From an uncultured Armatimonadota bacterium (lineage in GTDB: Bacteria > Armatimonadota > Armatimonadia > Armatimonadales > Armatimonadaceae), in the NCBI GenBank assembly GCA_903910385.1, contig CAIVZM010000048.1, positions 37,044-101,043 of the forward strand: DNA of 64,000 bases, read 5' to 3'. Made by a program: the position numbers and the translations under genes. Position 1 is the stretch's first letter. Every line of letters starts with the position of its first letter. Below the pieces are notes generated by a model. It worked only from the letters and a program-made list of their open reading frames with translations, ran no database searches and was not told the origin of the DNA. This document shows positions 44,525 through 54,396 of this stretch, one piece after another.

Positions 44525-45595
44525 TTACGCGCTCAGGGCGGCGAGGACGGCATCGCTCATGGTAATCGTGCCTACGGTCGGTTCGCCCACCGAGGCGATA
44601 TCGGGCGTGCGTAAGCCCTGCGCGAGAACGGCGGAAACGGCGGACTCGATCCGCGTTGCGGCATCATCGCGCCCGAATGAGTAGCGCAGGAGCATGGCGC
44701 ACGAGAGAATGGTGGCGAGCGGGTTGGCTACTCCCTTCCCGGCGATATCCGGGGCGGAACCGTGACAGGGTTCATACAACCCGAAGACGCCGGTGGCGGT
44801 TTCGCGGGAACCGAGCGAGGCGGACGGTAGCATTCCGAGGCTTCCGGTCAGCATCGCGGCTTCGTCGGAGAGGATATCGCCGAACAGGTTTTCGGTGACG
44901 ATCACATCGAACTGTTTGGGGTTGCGAACTAACTGCATCGCGCAGTTATCGACCAGCATATCGGTCAGTTCGATGTCCGGATATTCCTTCGCGACCTCAT
45001 GGACGACGGAGCGCCACAACCGCGACGTTTCGAGCACATTCGCCTTGTCCGCCGAACAGAGTTTCTTGCCCCGGTTCCGCGCCGCCTTGAAGCCGACATG
45101 GGCGATACGCTCGATTTCCGGTCGGGTGTAGACGCAGGTATCGACTGCGCGTTCGCCGTCATTGCTTTTCGGTTGCCCGAAGTACAGACCGCCAGTCAAT
45201 TCGCGGACGACCAGCACATCAAGCCCGCCTTCGACCAGCGACGGTTTGAGCGAGGAGGCATCCGCCAGCGCCGGGTAGAGGATGGCGGGACGCAGGTTAG
45301 CGTACAGGCTCAGATGCTTGCGCAGCGGCAGCAAGGCTCCGCGTTCCGGTCGCAAGTCCGGCGGTTCGATGGTGTCGTACTTCGGGCCGCCGACCGCGCC
45401 GAGCAGTACGGCATCGCTTTGCTTGCAGAGTTCCAGCGTTTCCTGGGGCAGGGGATGTCCTGTCGCATCATAGGCGACTCCGCCTACCAGCGCCGACTTC
45501 CGCGCAATATCCGGCGCGACCGCTTCTAAAACTCGCTCGGCCTGAGCAATGATCTCCGGCCCGATACCGTCCCCTGCTAACACAGCGATTTGCAT
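44525..45595 (-). CDS. leuB: 3-isopropylmalate dehydrogenase
   Basis: 356 residues from ATG 45595 ([15 protein letters not shown]), with GAGGTG upstream. It oxidises 3-isopropylmalate in leucine synthesis. Signatures: [64 protein letters not shown] and [18 protein letters not shown] (metal and NAD site). It stands alone: leuA, leuC and leuD are not in the window. No Leu-rich leader peptide was seen. Confidence 0.97.
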   Translation of the reverse strand: MQIAVLAGDGIGPEIIAQAERVLEAVAPDIARKSALVGGVAYDATGHPLPQETLELCKQSDAVLLGAVGGPKYDTIEPPDLRPERGALLPLRKHLSLYANLRPAILYPALADASSLKPSLVEGGLDVLVVRELTGGLYFGQPKSNDGERAVDTCVYTRPEIERIAHVGFKAARNRGKKLCSADKANVLETSRLWRSVVHEVAKEYPDIELTDMLVDNCAMQLVRNPKQFDVIVTENLFGDILSDEAAMLTGSLGMLPSASLGSRETATGVFGLYEPCHGSAPDIAGKGVANPLATILSCAMLLRYSFGRDDAATRIESAVSAVLAQGLRTPDIASVGEPTVGTITMSDAVLAALSA

Positions 45596-45673
45596 AACGT
45601 CAAAACACCTCAGAAAATAAAATCCGTCTTTGAATCCGGTAAAATATACCACGCTCCGGAGACAATCGTAGCG

Positions 45674-45880
45674 TCAACCACGCTTTTGCTGTTCGTCCCA
45701 CGGCAATCGGAACCGGGCGGGCATTCCCCATCGGTTTTTGACATCTGACCACCAGTTTTTCCATCGTTGCGGGCCATAGCCGAAATCGACGCTGGTAATC
45801 AGGGCAAGTTCCGCGACAATAAAGCCGGTTTATGGGCGATTTGCTCTTCTCGTTGTCGCTGTGCTTGTTCCCTAAAGTCT
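45674..45880 (-). pseudogene. Short frameshifted gene remnant
   Basis: On the minus strand a charged stretch (FREQAQRQREEQIAHKP) is followed, after a one-base frame change, by an aromatic C-terminus (SVDFGYGPQRWKNWW ... LPWDEQQKRG) ending at TGA 45674-45676. The codon use looks coding-like but the frame is broken and no start is visible. I do not recognise the family. It lies beside the left promoter-like repeat. Confidence 0.3.
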
Positions 45881-45909
45881 CATCCCGCTGTATCTGAAAG
45901 CGAAGCTCT

Positions 45910-45954
45910 TTGTATTCGGGTGCTGTTGCTCCTATAATACGGAAACTTCCTGAA
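45910..45954 (+). repeat. Left copy of duplicated promoter segment
   Basis: A 45-bp segment, 27 bp of it identical, repeated 901 bp away at 46811-46855. This copy reads TTGTAT (45910-45915), 17 nt, TATAAT (45933-45938), and could drive vapB. Confidence 0.8.
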
Positions 45955-46022
45955 AGCCCTCTGCACGGTGAGTAACGGTATACTGTGAGCGAAACTTATA
46001 CGTGCGAAAGGAGCAATCTCCG

Positions 46023-46256
46023 GTGAACTTAACTATTGAACTGCCCGACGAAATCGCCGAATCGGTGTGTCGCGAGGCGGAAATGCATGGTACGACAACA
46101 AAAAACCTTATCGAAGGCATCATCACCCGAATGCATGAACTGCGTGTCAAATTGCCTCGCGAAGCCGCGCACGCTGAATTAGATCGTCTCGAAGCGAACG
46201 GTGAAATTCAATCTATTACCCGGTACCTGCCGATGGGAAGTAACAAGGGTGCATGA
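46023..46256 (+). CDS. vapB: VapB-type antitoxin
   Basis: 77 residues from GTG 46023, 9 nt after AAGGAG; an ATG seven codons earlier lacks a site. MNLTIELPDEIAESVCREAEMHGTT is an antitoxin-like beta strand plus helix, the rest a helical tail (LPREAAHAELDRLEANGEIQ). Its stop overlaps the vapC ATG (46253). It probably represses its own promoter, as family members do. Confidence 0.82.
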   Translation: MNLTIELPDEIAESVCREAEMHGTTTKNLIEGIITRMHELRVKLPREAAHAELDRLEANGEIQSITRYLPMGSNKGA

Positions 46257-46705
46257 TTGCTGAACCACAACGTTACTTGCTGGATACAAACATCCTGCTC
46301 CATATTGTTCGGGGTGGTAGTAGCAGTGCGCTCATTGCCGAACTGGAAGCGCACTTCGAACTGTTTACGGGGCGAAACCGCGTTTACGTTTCCTATGTAA
46401 CTGTTGCGGAAATTCGTGTTCTTGGGGAGAAGAATCACTGGGGCGCGAACAAATGGGCGGAACTCAACCGCCTGCTCGCGAACTACCCGGTTATACCGCT
46501 CAGTGGATCGAACTTGCTCGATGCCTATGTCAGCGTCGAAACCTATAGCCACTATCTTGGTCGCGAAGTGGGAAGCAAGAACGACCTGTGGATCGCGGTG
46601 ACGGCGTTCGTTTATCAGTTAACGCTCATTACCACCGATAAAGATTTCGACCACCTCAACAGCCAGTACTTTCCTGTCGCCTATCTTGATCCCGTCCAGA
46701 TATAG
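46253..46705 (+). CDS. vapC: PIN-domain toxin VapC
   Basis: 150 residues; ATG overlaps the vapB stop by 4 bp. PIN ligands: Asp in RYLLDTNILLH, Glu in VTVAEIRVLG, Asp in GSKNDLWIAVTA and Asp in TTDKDFDHL, so the RNase site looks intact. Sequence differs clearly from the other PIN gene at 17480, so they are separate families. The pair lies between two copies of a promoter-like repeat (45910 and 46811). Confidence 0.92.
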   Translation: MIAEPQRYLLDTNILLHIVRGGSSSALIAELEAHFELFTGRNRVYVSYVTVAEIRVLGEKNHWGANKWAELNRLLANYPVIPLSGSNLLDAYVSVETYSHYLGREVGSKNDLWIAVTAFVYQLTLITTDKDFDHLNSQYFPVAYLDPVQI

Positions 46706-46810
46706 CGCTGTCAATGCCTGCACGGGGTTTTCGGTGCATCAAATACTTCCCATGGAGTTGTTGCGACAGGATAACATTTCCGCTTGTTCGTTACCTTCAG
46801 GAACAGAACT

Positions 46811-46855
46811 TGGTATTCAGTGGCGGTTGCTCCTATAATACGGAAACTTCCTAAA
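46811..46855 (+). repeat. Right copy of duplicated promoter segment, promoter of the DPP IV gene
   Basis: Contains TATAAT at 46834-46839 with TGGTAT as a weak -35. The DPP IV gene starts at TTG 46871, 31 nt after the -10, with AAAAAGGA between. Same 27-bp core as 45925-45951. Confidence 0.8.
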
Positions 46856-46870
46856 AAGGATACTGTCCGC

Positions 46871-49069
46871 TTGTCTTTAATCCGCATCCGTTTTTCGCTA
46901 CTGGCGCTTTGCGCTTTGCTTCTCGTTCCTACTACCTTCGCACAGGATAAGGTCTTCAACTCGCTCAATGATCTGAATAGCGCCTCGTTCTGGGGCGACC
47001 GTCCCGAAATCACACGCTGGCTCAAGGACGGGAATCGCTACCTGCAACCACGCGACGGCAAGCTGATGGCGGTGGACGCCCGCACGGACGCCGCAACGCC
47101 GTTCCATGACCCGGCGAAGATGGAAGCGGCGCTGAAAGCGGCAGGAATGGAAGCCGGAGCTGCGGCGCAGGTGTCGCAACAATCCAACTTCAATTTCAGC
47201 GACGATGAAACGAAGGCGCTGATCGCACGGGGCGATGCGCTGTATATCTATGATTTTTCCGCGGGCAAGGCGGTCAAGGTTGCGGAGGCGCCCAACAAGC
47301 GCGAGGTGGGATTCAGCCCGGATGGACGTAGCATCGCCTTTGTTCGCGATAATAATCTTTATGCCGCTTCGGTGGATGCTCCCGGTGTGATCCGGCAACT
47401 GACCCGCGACGGAAGCGAGAGCATCCTGAACGGGAGACTCGATTGGGTGTATGAGGAGGAAGTGTACGGGCGCGGAAAGACGCAGGGGTACGCCTGGTCG
47501 CCGGACGGTAAAAACATCGCTTTTCTGCGGATCGATGACCAACCGGTTAAGCCATTTCCCATTATCGATAATCTTCCCGCGTTGCAAAATATCGAACGGC
47601 AGGTCTATCCCCGTGCGGGCGATCCGAACCCGATTGTGACGCTGGGCGTTGTCGCGGCGGACGGTAAGACGGCGCCCCGCTTCATGGATGTTTCAGGCTA
47701 CCCGGACGCGAACCGATTGATTGTGCGTTTCGCCTGGCATCCCGATGGCAAACGCCTGACGTTTCAGGTGCAGAACCGGATTCAGACCGTTCTGGAACTG
47801 CTGATTGCGGATGCATCAACGGGTAAAACGACACGACTGCTACAGGAAAAAACGCCTGCGTGGGTGGAGATCATCGATAACCCACGATGGCTCAAGGATG
47901 GTACCTTCCTGTGGCTTTCCGACCGCACGGGCTATCGGCATCTGTACCGCTACCGTGCGGATGGGACGCTGAATGCGACCATTACCGCTGGGAATTGGGA
48001 TATTCGCAAACTCTACGGGGTGGATAGTGCGGAGCAGAACGTCTACTTCAGCGGTACGCAACGTTCGTGGCTTCAACAGGACGTATACCGGGTGGCAATG
48101 TCAGGGGGCAAGCCGCAACGGCTGACAACCTCCGACTTCGACCATGAGGCTAACTTCTCGCCTTCCTGCGCTTACTTTGTCGATAACCAGAGCGATGCCT
48201 TCACTCCGCCGCAATACCGGATGCGTTCCGGAACCGATGGCGCGGAAATCCGCCTGCTGGAATCGAATGACGGTGTGAAGAAGTCGTATGGCGAATGGAA
48301 GTTCTCGAAACCGGAGTTCGTCCAGATCAAAGGTCGCGATGGCTCTCTCTTGCAGGCGAAAATCCTGAAGCCGACGGATATCGAACCGGGGAAGAAATAC
48401 CCGGTCTGGATGAAAGTCTATGGCGGCCCCGGTGCGACGACCGTCGAAAATTCTTGGCGTCCCGGCAATATGGATCAGTTGATGGCGCAGAAGGGTTATG
48501 TGGTCGTCACCTGCGATACCCGTTTGGGAAGCGCTCAGGGAGCAAAGTCCGCCTGGTCTGCCTATAAGAACCTGTTCGCGGGGGAACTGGCGGATTATGA
48601 GGATACGATCACGTACTTGAAATCGCTTCCCTATGTGGATGGTGCGCGGGTGGGCATTACCGGATGGAGCTACGGCGGGTCGATAGTGGCGTATGCATTG
48701 ACGCACAGCAAGTCCTTTAAAATCGGTATCGCTGGCGCTCCGGTGACGGATTGGCGTAACTACGACTCCATTTATACCGAGCGCTACATGGATACGCCGC
48801 AGAACAACCCGTCCGGGTATGCCGCCGCAACCTCGACAGGCGCCGCCGCCGACCTGACCGGGCGATTACTGATCCTGCACGGCATGATGGACGACAATGT
48901 CCATTTCCAGAACTCGGTGCAGCTGGTGTATGCTCTACAACGCGCCGGAAAGCGGAACTTTGAGTTCATGCCGTACCCGGCTCCCACCTCGCGTCACGGT
49001 ATCGGCGACCCGCGCCAGTCCCGGCATCTCCGCGATTTGGAGTGGGAATTTATCCAGAAGAACCTGTAG
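46871..49069 (+). CDS. Dipeptidyl peptidase IV (S9B) family serine peptidase
   Basis: 732 residues from TTG 46871, 10 nt after AAGGA; the next residues form a clean signal peptide (LIRIRFSLLALCALLLVPTTFAQ). The beta-propeller carries the double-Glu motif WVYEEEVYGRG that anchors the substrate N-terminus in DPP IV. The hydrolase domain has GWSYGGSIVAY (Ser), MMDDNVHFQNS (Asp) and SRHGIGDPRQSRHLRD (His). Family knowledge: releases X-Pro dipeptides. Likely periplasmic; a partner to the S9A oligopeptidase at 1-1276 in peptide use. Confidence 0.95.
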   Translation: MSLIRIRFSLLALCALLLVPTTFAQDKVFNSLNDLNSASFWGDRPEITRWLKDGNRYLQPRDGKLMAVDARTDAATPFHDPAKMEAALKAAGMEAGAAAQVSQQSNFNFSDDETKALIARGDALYIYDFSAGKAVKVAEAPNKREVGFSPDGRSIAFVRDNNLYAASVDAPGVIRQLTRDGSESILNGRLDWVYEEEVYGRGKTQGYAWSPDGKNIAFLRIDDQPVKPFPIIDNLPALQNIERQVYPRAGDPNPIVTLGVVAADGKTAPRFMDVSGYPDANRLIVRFAWHPDGKRLTFQVQNRIQTVLELLIADASTGKTTRLLQEKTPAWVEIIDNPRWLKDGTFLWLSDRTGYRHLYRYRADGTLNATITAGNWDIRKLYGVDSAEQNVYFSGTQRSWLQQDVYRVAMSGGKPQRLTTSDFDHEANFSPSCAYFVDNQSDAFTPPQYRMRSGTDGAEIRLLESNDGVKKSYGEWKFSKPEFVQIKGRDGSLLQAKILKPTDIEPGKKYPVWMKVYGGPGATTVENSWRPGNMDQLMAQKGYVVVTCDTRLGSAQGAKSAWSAYKNLFAGELADYEDTITYLKSLPYVDGARVGITGWSYGGSIVAYALTHSKSFKIGIAGAPVTDWRNYDSIYTERYMDTPQNNPSGYAAATSTGAAADLTGRLLILHGMMDDNVHFQNSVQLVYALQRAGKRNFEFMPYPAPTSRHGIGDPRQSRHLRDLEWEFIQKNL

Positions 49070-49104
49070 ACGGAATTTGTAGATTGTAATTTGTAGACAG
49101 ACCG

Positions 49105-49165
49105 GATTGGCTTGCACTGAATGCTCAAGCTAACTGAATGCTTAAGCTAAACGCTCAAGCCAATC
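49105..49165. repeat. Inverted repeat enclosing a 17-bp tandem repeat
   Basis: GATTGGCTTG (49105-49114) pairs with CAAGCCAATC (49156-49165). Between them 49116-49132 and 49133-49149 are near-identical 17-bp units (ACTGAATGCTCAAGCTA). It sits between convergent genes and may act as a weak terminator. Confidence 0.5.
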
Positions 49166-49185
49166 ACGGATGGGGTGTCTCTGTG

Positions 49186-49536
49186 TTATCGGGGGATATT
49201 CTTCAAGGTTGCCAGCGTCGCGCCGGAAACGATGGCGGTCAATGCGGAGGCGACAACTACCGTGATGCCGGGCCAGATTCGCTGCTCAATCGGTTTCTCG
49301 GACTTGAGAACGCGGGGCAACATGCCGCCGAGTCCCAGAATCGCTCCCGCTAAGCCGAGGGCAAGCGCGATTTTCGGGTTGGTTGTCAGCAAAATTCCGC
49401 CCGCCAGCGCCAATCCGCCGCAAACGACTCCCGCAATCAGCGAGATAATGGATTTCTTTTCCTCATAACCGGCAAATCCTCCGGCAATCATCAAGACTGC
49501 AAACAAAAACAGGATAATTCGGGCGACCTGGAGCAC
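49186..49536 (-). CDS. Small membrane protein of the TMEM14/UPF0136 type
   Basis: 116 residues with four membrane segments (IILFLFAVLMIAGGFAGY; LIAGVVCGGLALAGGILLT; ALALGLAGAILGLGGML; PGITVVVASALTAIVSG) and the GGxxGY pattern of the family. In eukaryotes relatives are mitochondrial membrane proteins; the bacterial role is unknown. An acidic-basic loop separates helices 3 and 4. It is convergent with the DPP IV gene. Confidence 0.75.
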   Translation of the reverse strand: MLQVARIILFLFAVLMIAGGFAGYEEKKSIISLIAGVVCGGLALAGGILLTTNPKIALALGLAGAILGLGGMLPRVLKSEKPIEQRIWPGITVVVASALTAIVSGATLATLKNIPR

Positions 49537-49670
49537 GTCAATACCTCTCTGTCGAAGCCTTTTTTTAAGGCGTTTCTGGTATCAGTGTACCGCACAGGAG
49601 AGTCGGCGGAGTTGCGCGGGACGTGATCAATCGAAATTTCTCTGCCAGGATACGCTGATATAATCGGTTC

Positions 49671-50090
49671 GTGCCGAAGAATTCCAGACCCCTGCCGGAA
49701 ATTGAAACTGCCCTGACGGAACTAATGCGCCGTCAAACGCGGGCGATTGTCTCTCTTTTACTGCGGATTGTGGGCGTCGGGATTCTCATCGCAGTCGGCG
49801 TGACGCAAAGCCCGACTCTGGCGGCGAACCGCCGGATTCTGGATGTTATCGGAATAGCGCTGGTTATTTTGCCGTTTATGACGGATTGGGGGCGAGCGAT
49901 GGCATGGCGTATCGGTCTGGGTAAAGCTTATCTGGGGGCGAATCTTTTGCCGGAAGCCGAGCGGACTTTGTTACCCTTATCACGCCCCTACGCCCGGTTT
50001 TTCGATGCCACCGGGGAAGGACGCCGTCTCTTGCTGGAAACGCAAACCCGATTGGAAGCCGGGATAATAGAAAGCGAACGGAAACCATGA
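49671..50090 (+). CDS. Hypothetical two-helix membrane protein
   Basis: 139 residues from GTG 49671. Two hydrophobic helices (LLLRIVGVGILIAVGV; VIGIALVILPFMTDW) then a soluble tail with a helical repeat-like segment (GKAYLGANLLPEAERTLLPLSRPYARFFD) reminiscent of a tetratricopeptide unit. Family not recognised. A TATAAT at 49659-49664 sits 6 nt before the start codon, with no Shine-Dalgarno, suggesting a leaderless mRNA. It overlaps the next gene by 4 bp, so the two are coupled. Confidence 0.6.
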   Translation: MPKNSRPLPEIETALTELMRRQTRAIVSLLLRIVGVGILIAVGVTQSPTLAANRRILDVIGIALVILPFMTDWGRAMAWRIGLGKAYLGANLLPEAERTLLPLSRPYARFFDATGEGRRLLLETQTRLEAGIIESERKP

Positions 50091-50311
50091 ACGCAAGGAA
50101 AGGGAAGGGTGGCGGCGCGACCATAAAAAGCGTCCTAATCAACTGGACTATAGCGTCCGTCATTACCGGCCTGATCGGAGGCGCAGCAGGGATGTGGTGG
50201 AACGCGCCGTTCTATTTCGGGTTTTTTCTCACCTTCACCACTGTGGGATTGATCGGGTTATTCGCTCTTGCCGTCCATGTGACCAATGAGCAGCAGGGGC
50301 CGCGCCGCTGA
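50087..50311 (+). CDS. Hypothetical small two-helix membrane protein
   Basis: 74 residues; ATG overlaps the previous stop. Helices IASVITGLIGGAAGMWW and FYFGFFLTFTTVGLIGLFALAV, with a Lys/Gly-rich N-terminus. I do not recognise a family. Overlap with 49671-50090 suggests that the two products act in the same membrane complex. Confidence 0.6.
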   Translation: MNARKGKGGGATIKSVLINWTIASVITGLIGGAAGMWWNAPFYFGFFLTFTTVGLIGLFALAVHVTNEQQGPRR

Positions 50312-50445
50312 GCGGCGCGACCTTTGTTTTTTGTTGTTTGTAGAGGAGTTTGTAGAAAAAATGGCGAATTATTGCATGTCATCCCCGGAGCAGGGGAGCA
50401 AACTCATCGTCGCGCCACTTTAACCTGTCAGACAAAGGAAAGTCT

Positions 50446-52236
50446 ATGGTTTTTCAGGATCAGCGAAAACCAATTCGCCAGCGGCAACTTCGTTCCGCAC
50501 CGCTTATCACTGGATTCGGCGTCGCGGGACTGACTCTCGTCTTCCCGGTGATCGGCGCCTTCGCGCAACCGAAAGTAGCCCCCGCCTATGACGGCAAACT
50601 CAGGATCGAACTCGCGGGCGATTTAGGCTCCGGCGTCCAACCGACACAGATGGTCTTCGGACCTGACAATCGTCTGTACGTGATGTCGAACAGTGGGAAT
50701 GTCTACAGTCTTCGGTACAACCCGGCGACCGGCGTTTTATCGGACAAAAAGACCGCTGCCTTCGTAAATAGCGGAATCGGAATCGCTTTCCATACCGGCA
50801 AAACGGGAAAAACCGCCCTGTATGTGACGGTTCAGGATGAAGGGAATTTCTTTGGGAATAACTTCAACCACGACCACTTACTCAAATTGACCGACGATAA
50901 TCGAAATGGCGTCTGGGGCGAATCTGGCGAAACCCGTGTCCGTATTGTCGCTAATATTCCCACCGGAGACCATAATGCCGACCAGATTCTGGTTCGAGGC
51001 GATTCGCTTTATGTCAGTATCGGTATTCGGACAATAAATGGTCGGCAGGGGCAGTTGACATCCGGCTCTACCGATGATTTCAACGGCAAAGGGTTCTGGC
51101 TCGGCGGAAATGGGGTCATGTTTGGTGATTCCGCCCTCGGCGGGACGATTTGCATGATCGAAGACCTGAATCAGGTGGCGGATGTGGAAGATGCCGCCAA
51201 CCCTTATGGCAGTAGCGCTATTCGTAATCAGGCGTTCTATCAGGACAACGCCGCGCCGTATAGCGCAACACTTGGCGCCGGAAAACTGCGCGTCCATTCC
51301 GCCGGGGCGCGTAATCCGTTCGGTCTGGCTTTCGATAAGGACGGGGCGCTTTACTTTACCAATAACTTTAACCGTGTCGAAACGAACGGGGACGGTACAG
51401 CGGGCTGTGGTTACCTGTTCGATTCTCTGGATAATGCGGATTTGACGCGGGATGTCTATGATCAGGTTTTCAAGGCGAAAAAGGGCGGCGATTATGGCTA
51501 TTCCAACGTCAACTGGCGGAGCCGTTCGGATGCCCCGATACTGAACCCGTCATCACAGGGGTATTCGCGGGTTTTGAGTCTTACCTACGATAATCTGTTC
51601 AACAAAGGGCCTTTCTTCCTGCATGACCCGGCGAATCCGGACGGAATGGGACCCAGCGCTTCCGCTGATGGGTGCTCCTTTTTCTATGCATCCAATCTCC
51701 CGGCGGAATTGGTCGGGAATCTGTTTGTCACACGTTACTCCGGGCCGATTTCGGATGGGAAAGGGAAGCGACTGGAGTATCAGGATGTGGTTGCGGTGGA
51801 TGTCGCCAGTGGAACGGTGCGTCGTGTCGCGCAGTCGTTCGCTTCGCCGCTGTGCGCTCTTTCCGATAACGCGCAACGTCTGTTGGTCGGGGAGTATGGT
51901 TCCGGCAAAATCTGGGCGATTCGCCCGGCGATAAGTCGTGTTTCTGCGGTGGCATCGCTGACACGTTCGGATACGATTCGCGCCGCTATCCGCCTTTCTA
52001 ATTCCGGCGATATCGCCTTGAAGAGCGTCGCCATCACGGGTGCGAAGCTCAATGTGGCAGGAACTACGACAGCCCTACCATTGTCGATTGGGACGCTTGC
52101 GGTCGGCGCATCTGTTGACCGGAACCTGAGTTTCCCGCTCTCCGCTGCGACTCCCGGTCAGACGAGTATCCTGACGTTGACCGTTCGTTATGATGGCGGA
52201 ACCTTTTCTCTGTCTCAGCGCATCGTTGCGCCATGA
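50446..52236 (+). CDS. Secreted sorbosone-dehydrogenase-like beta-propeller protein
   Basis: 596 residues; AGGAAAG precedes the ATG. A signal-anchor-like N-terminus (LITGFGVAGLTLVFPVIGAFA) and a six-bladed propeller of the soluble glucose/sorbosone dehydrogenase type: PTQMVFGPDNRLYVMS, HNADQILVRGDSLYVSIG, GARNPFGLAFDKDGALYFTNN and GDYGYSNVNW. PQQ binding is not provable by eye. The C-terminal ~110 residues form an immunoglobulin-like domain (LSNSGDIALKSVAITGAKL). Likely periplasmic or secreted. Confidence 0.8.
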   Translation: MVFQDQRKPIRQRQLRSAPLITGFGVAGLTLVFPVIGAFAQPKVAPAYDGKLRIELAGDLGSGVQPTQMVFGPDNRLYVMSNSGNVYSLRYNPATGVLSDKKTAAFVNSGIGIAFHTGKTGKTALYVTVQDEGNFFGNNFNHDHLLKLTDDNRNGVWGESGETRVRIVANIPTGDHNADQILVRGDSLYVSIGIRTINGRQGQLTSGSTDDFNGKGFWLGGNGVMFGDSALGGTICMIEDLNQVADVEDAANPYGSSAIRNQAFYQDNAAPYSATLGAGKLRVHSAGARNPFGLAFDKDGALYFTNNFNRVETNGDGTAGCGYLFDSLDNADLTRDVYDQVFKAKKGGDYGYSNVNWRSRSDAPILNPSSQGYSRVLSLTYDNLFNKGPFFLHDPANPDGMGPSASADGCSFFYASNLPAELVGNLFVTRYSGPISDGKGKRLEYQDVVAVDVASGTVRRVAQSFASPLCALSDNAQRLLVGEYGSGKIWAIRPAISRVSAVASLTRSDTIRAAIRLSNSGDIALKSVAITGAKLNVAGTTTALPLSIGTLAVGASVDRNLSFPLSAATPGQTSILTLTVRYDGGTFSLSQRIVAP

Positions 52237-52291
52237 CCTGTAATTGCATCCGATTCCGCTTTTTGCTGAGGCGGAATCGGTAGGAGGGTGT

Positions 52292-52783
52292 ATGCGAAAA
52301 TTCGGAATCCTGTTCGTTTTTCTGATGATGGGAATCTTGGCGGCGAAACCGGCGCAGGCGCAGGTGACGCTGACGCTTTTGAATGACCCCCTGACAATTG
52401 TGGTCGGCGGGTCTGGTCTGATGACGGCGACAGTGACGAATCCGGTGGGGGGGGCGCCACAGGAACTGACCGGTCTTATTCTGCGGATCGATTCGCCGTT
52501 GACCACAGACGATGGCGCTTTATTCTTTCTCAATTTTCCTGTCGTTCTCAATGGCGGGGAATCGGTGACCAATGGTATTTTCACGGTATCCGCGCCGTTA
52601 TCCACTCCCATAGGCTCCTACACGGGGACAATCACTTTACTGGACGGTGACACGCCACTGACGCCCGATACGCCGTTTAACGTCAATGTGACGGTGGCAT
52701 CCGTCGCCCCGGAACCTGCGGTCATTGCGCTTTGCGTTCCGGTTTTCGGGGTTCTGTTCCTGCGTCGTCGCATTTTCGGTTAG
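52292..52783 (+). CDS. Small secreted PEP-CTERM-like protein
   Basis: 163 residues from ATG 52292, after AGGAGG. Signal peptide (MRKFGILFVFLMMGILAAKPAQA), beta-rich body (LTLLNDPLTIVVGGSGLMTATVTN), and a C-terminus APEPAVIALCVPVFGVLFLRRR that fits the Pro-Glu-Pro, helix, Arg pattern. Lies just downstream of the sorbosone-like protein and may be co-expressed. Confidence 0.75.
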   Translation: MRKFGILFVFLMMGILAAKPAQAQVTLTLLNDPLTIVVGGSGLMTATVTNPVGGAPQELTGLILRIDSPLTTDDGALFFLNFPVVLNGGESVTNGIFTVSAPLSTPIGSYTGTITLLDGDTPLTPDTPFNVNVTVASVAPEPAVIALCVPVFGVLFLRRRIFG

Positions 52784-52962
52784 CAATGGAGTTCGGAACG
52801 CTGTTTACAACTTCCTCTCCAACATCTGCGGTATTCCGGGCAGGCTTAATGCCCCTCCGGATACGCGAGATTTTATACCTCACGCTCGCTATTACGGGTT
52901 ATTTTAGAATGGAAAGGTCGGGAACGCTTCGCCTTCGAAAGCTATAGGATAGAATAATCAAC

Positions 52963-54312
52963 GTGTCCGACGCTTTACAATCCACGCTAAAAATTCTGTT
53001 CGCACTGTTTTTGGTTCTTCTGAACGGTTTTTTCGTCGCTGCAGAGTTTGCGCTGGTGAAGGTGCGAGCGACCCGCATCGAAGAATTAGCGGCGAAAGGC
53101 GTTTTTGGGGCGGCTAAGACCCGTGAGGCCTTGCGTCATCTGGATGCATATCTCTCTGCGACCCAGTTAGGTATCACACTTGCCTCGCTTGGTCTGGGAT
53201 ATATTGGCGAGCCCGCTTTTGCGCATCTCATTGAACCGCTTTTCGGTGGTCTGAGTGATGGAACGAAGCATCTGGTCTCCTTCATCATCGCCTTTACGAT
53301 TATTACTGCTTTGCATATTGTCATCGGCGAACTGGCGCCGAAATCGTGGGCTATTCAGCGGGCGGAGCAGGTGACGCTGGCGGTCATCTACCCGCTGGAT
53401 ATATTTTATAAAGTGTTTCAGTGGCCGATTCGCGCCTTGAACTACATTGCAGGTCTTGCACTTCGTCCCTTCGGTCTGCAAAGCGCGGAAGAGCATGGAA
53501 CGGAATCGCACTCGGAAGAGGAAGTGCGCCTGATCCTTTCAGCAAGCCATCAGGGCGGCGAGATTACCGCCTCCGAATTGAATCTGGTCAATCAGGTCTT
53601 CGATTTCTCGCAACGGCAGGCATGGGAAGTCATGGTTCCGCGACCGGATGTCGTGTTTCTTTCTACGGAAGTCAGTATCGTCGATAACGCCCGTCGCGCT
53701 TACGAGTCCGAGTATACTCGTCTTCCCCTGATCGAAGGCGGATCGCCGGACGAGATCGTTGGGCTAATCCATATCCGGGATTTGTCCCGTGAGGCAGTGG
53801 AAGGAGATGTCAATCTCTCTGATGCTGAACGCCTTCGCAGTATCGCCCGTGATCTACCCCGTATTCCGGAAACCAAGCCGATTGATCAACTGTTACGCGA
53901 ATTCCAGCGGCAACGCCAGCACATGGCGGTCGTGGTGGACGAATATGGCGGCACGGCGGGAATCGTCACGATCGAGGACATTATCGAGGAAATCGTCGGC
54001 GATATTCAGGATGAGTTCGACCGTACGACGCCGGAAATGGAACCGGCGGGTAAGGATTGCTACAACGTGGACGCCCGTATGCCATTGACCAAGCTGGAGC
54101 GCACGCTGAATCTGGAAGGCGTCGAGACGGAAGTGGATACTCTGGGCGGATGGATTCTGTCGAACAAAGGCGTCGCCCCGGTTCGTGTCGGCGATGCGGT
54201 GGCGTATGGCGAAGCGATGGTTACGGTGACGGAAATGGTCGGCAGGCGTGTTCGCAAAGTCCGGGTCTGTGTGCCGGAGACCAGGACTACTAACATCTCT
54301 CAGGAACTGTAA
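52963..54312 (+). CDS. HlyC/CorC (CNNM/DUF21) family membrane protein
   Basis: 449 residues from GTG 52963. N-terminal DUF21 with four membrane segments ([66 protein letters not shown]), then [18 protein letters not shown], a CBS pair ([42 protein letters not shown]) and a CorC_HlyC C-terminal domain. Family: Mg/Co efflux or heavy-metal-linked. TAGAAT lies 7 nt before the start, so it may be leaderless. Confidence 0.93.
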   Translation: MSDALQSTLKILFALFLVLLNGFFVAAEFALVKVRATRIEELAAKGVFGAAKTREALRHLDAYLSATQLGITLASLGLGYIGEPAFAHLIEPLFGGLSDGTKHLVSFIIAFTIITALHIVIGELAPKSWAIQRAEQVTLAVIYPLDIFYKVFQWPIRALNYIAGLALRPFGLQSAEEHGTESHSEEEVRLILSASHQGGEITASELNLVNQVFDFSQRQAWEVMVPRPDVVFLSTEVSIVDNARRAYESEYTRLPLIEGGSPDEIVGLIHIRDLSREAVEGDVNLSDAERLRSIARDLPRIPETKPIDQLLREFQRQRQHMAVVVDEYGGTAGIVTIEDIIEEIVGDIQDEFDRTTPEMEPAGKDCYNVDARMPLTKLERTLNLEGVETEVDTLGGWILSNKGVAPVRVGDAVAYGEAMVTVTEMVGRRVRKVRVCVPETRTTNISQEL

Positions 54313-54396
54313 GCCTCTTATCTCTGTTTCAGACGTCATGGCGCTGTGTCACATTTCCTGAATGTGGCATTGGCAACAGCGAAAGCGGGTTTTATC

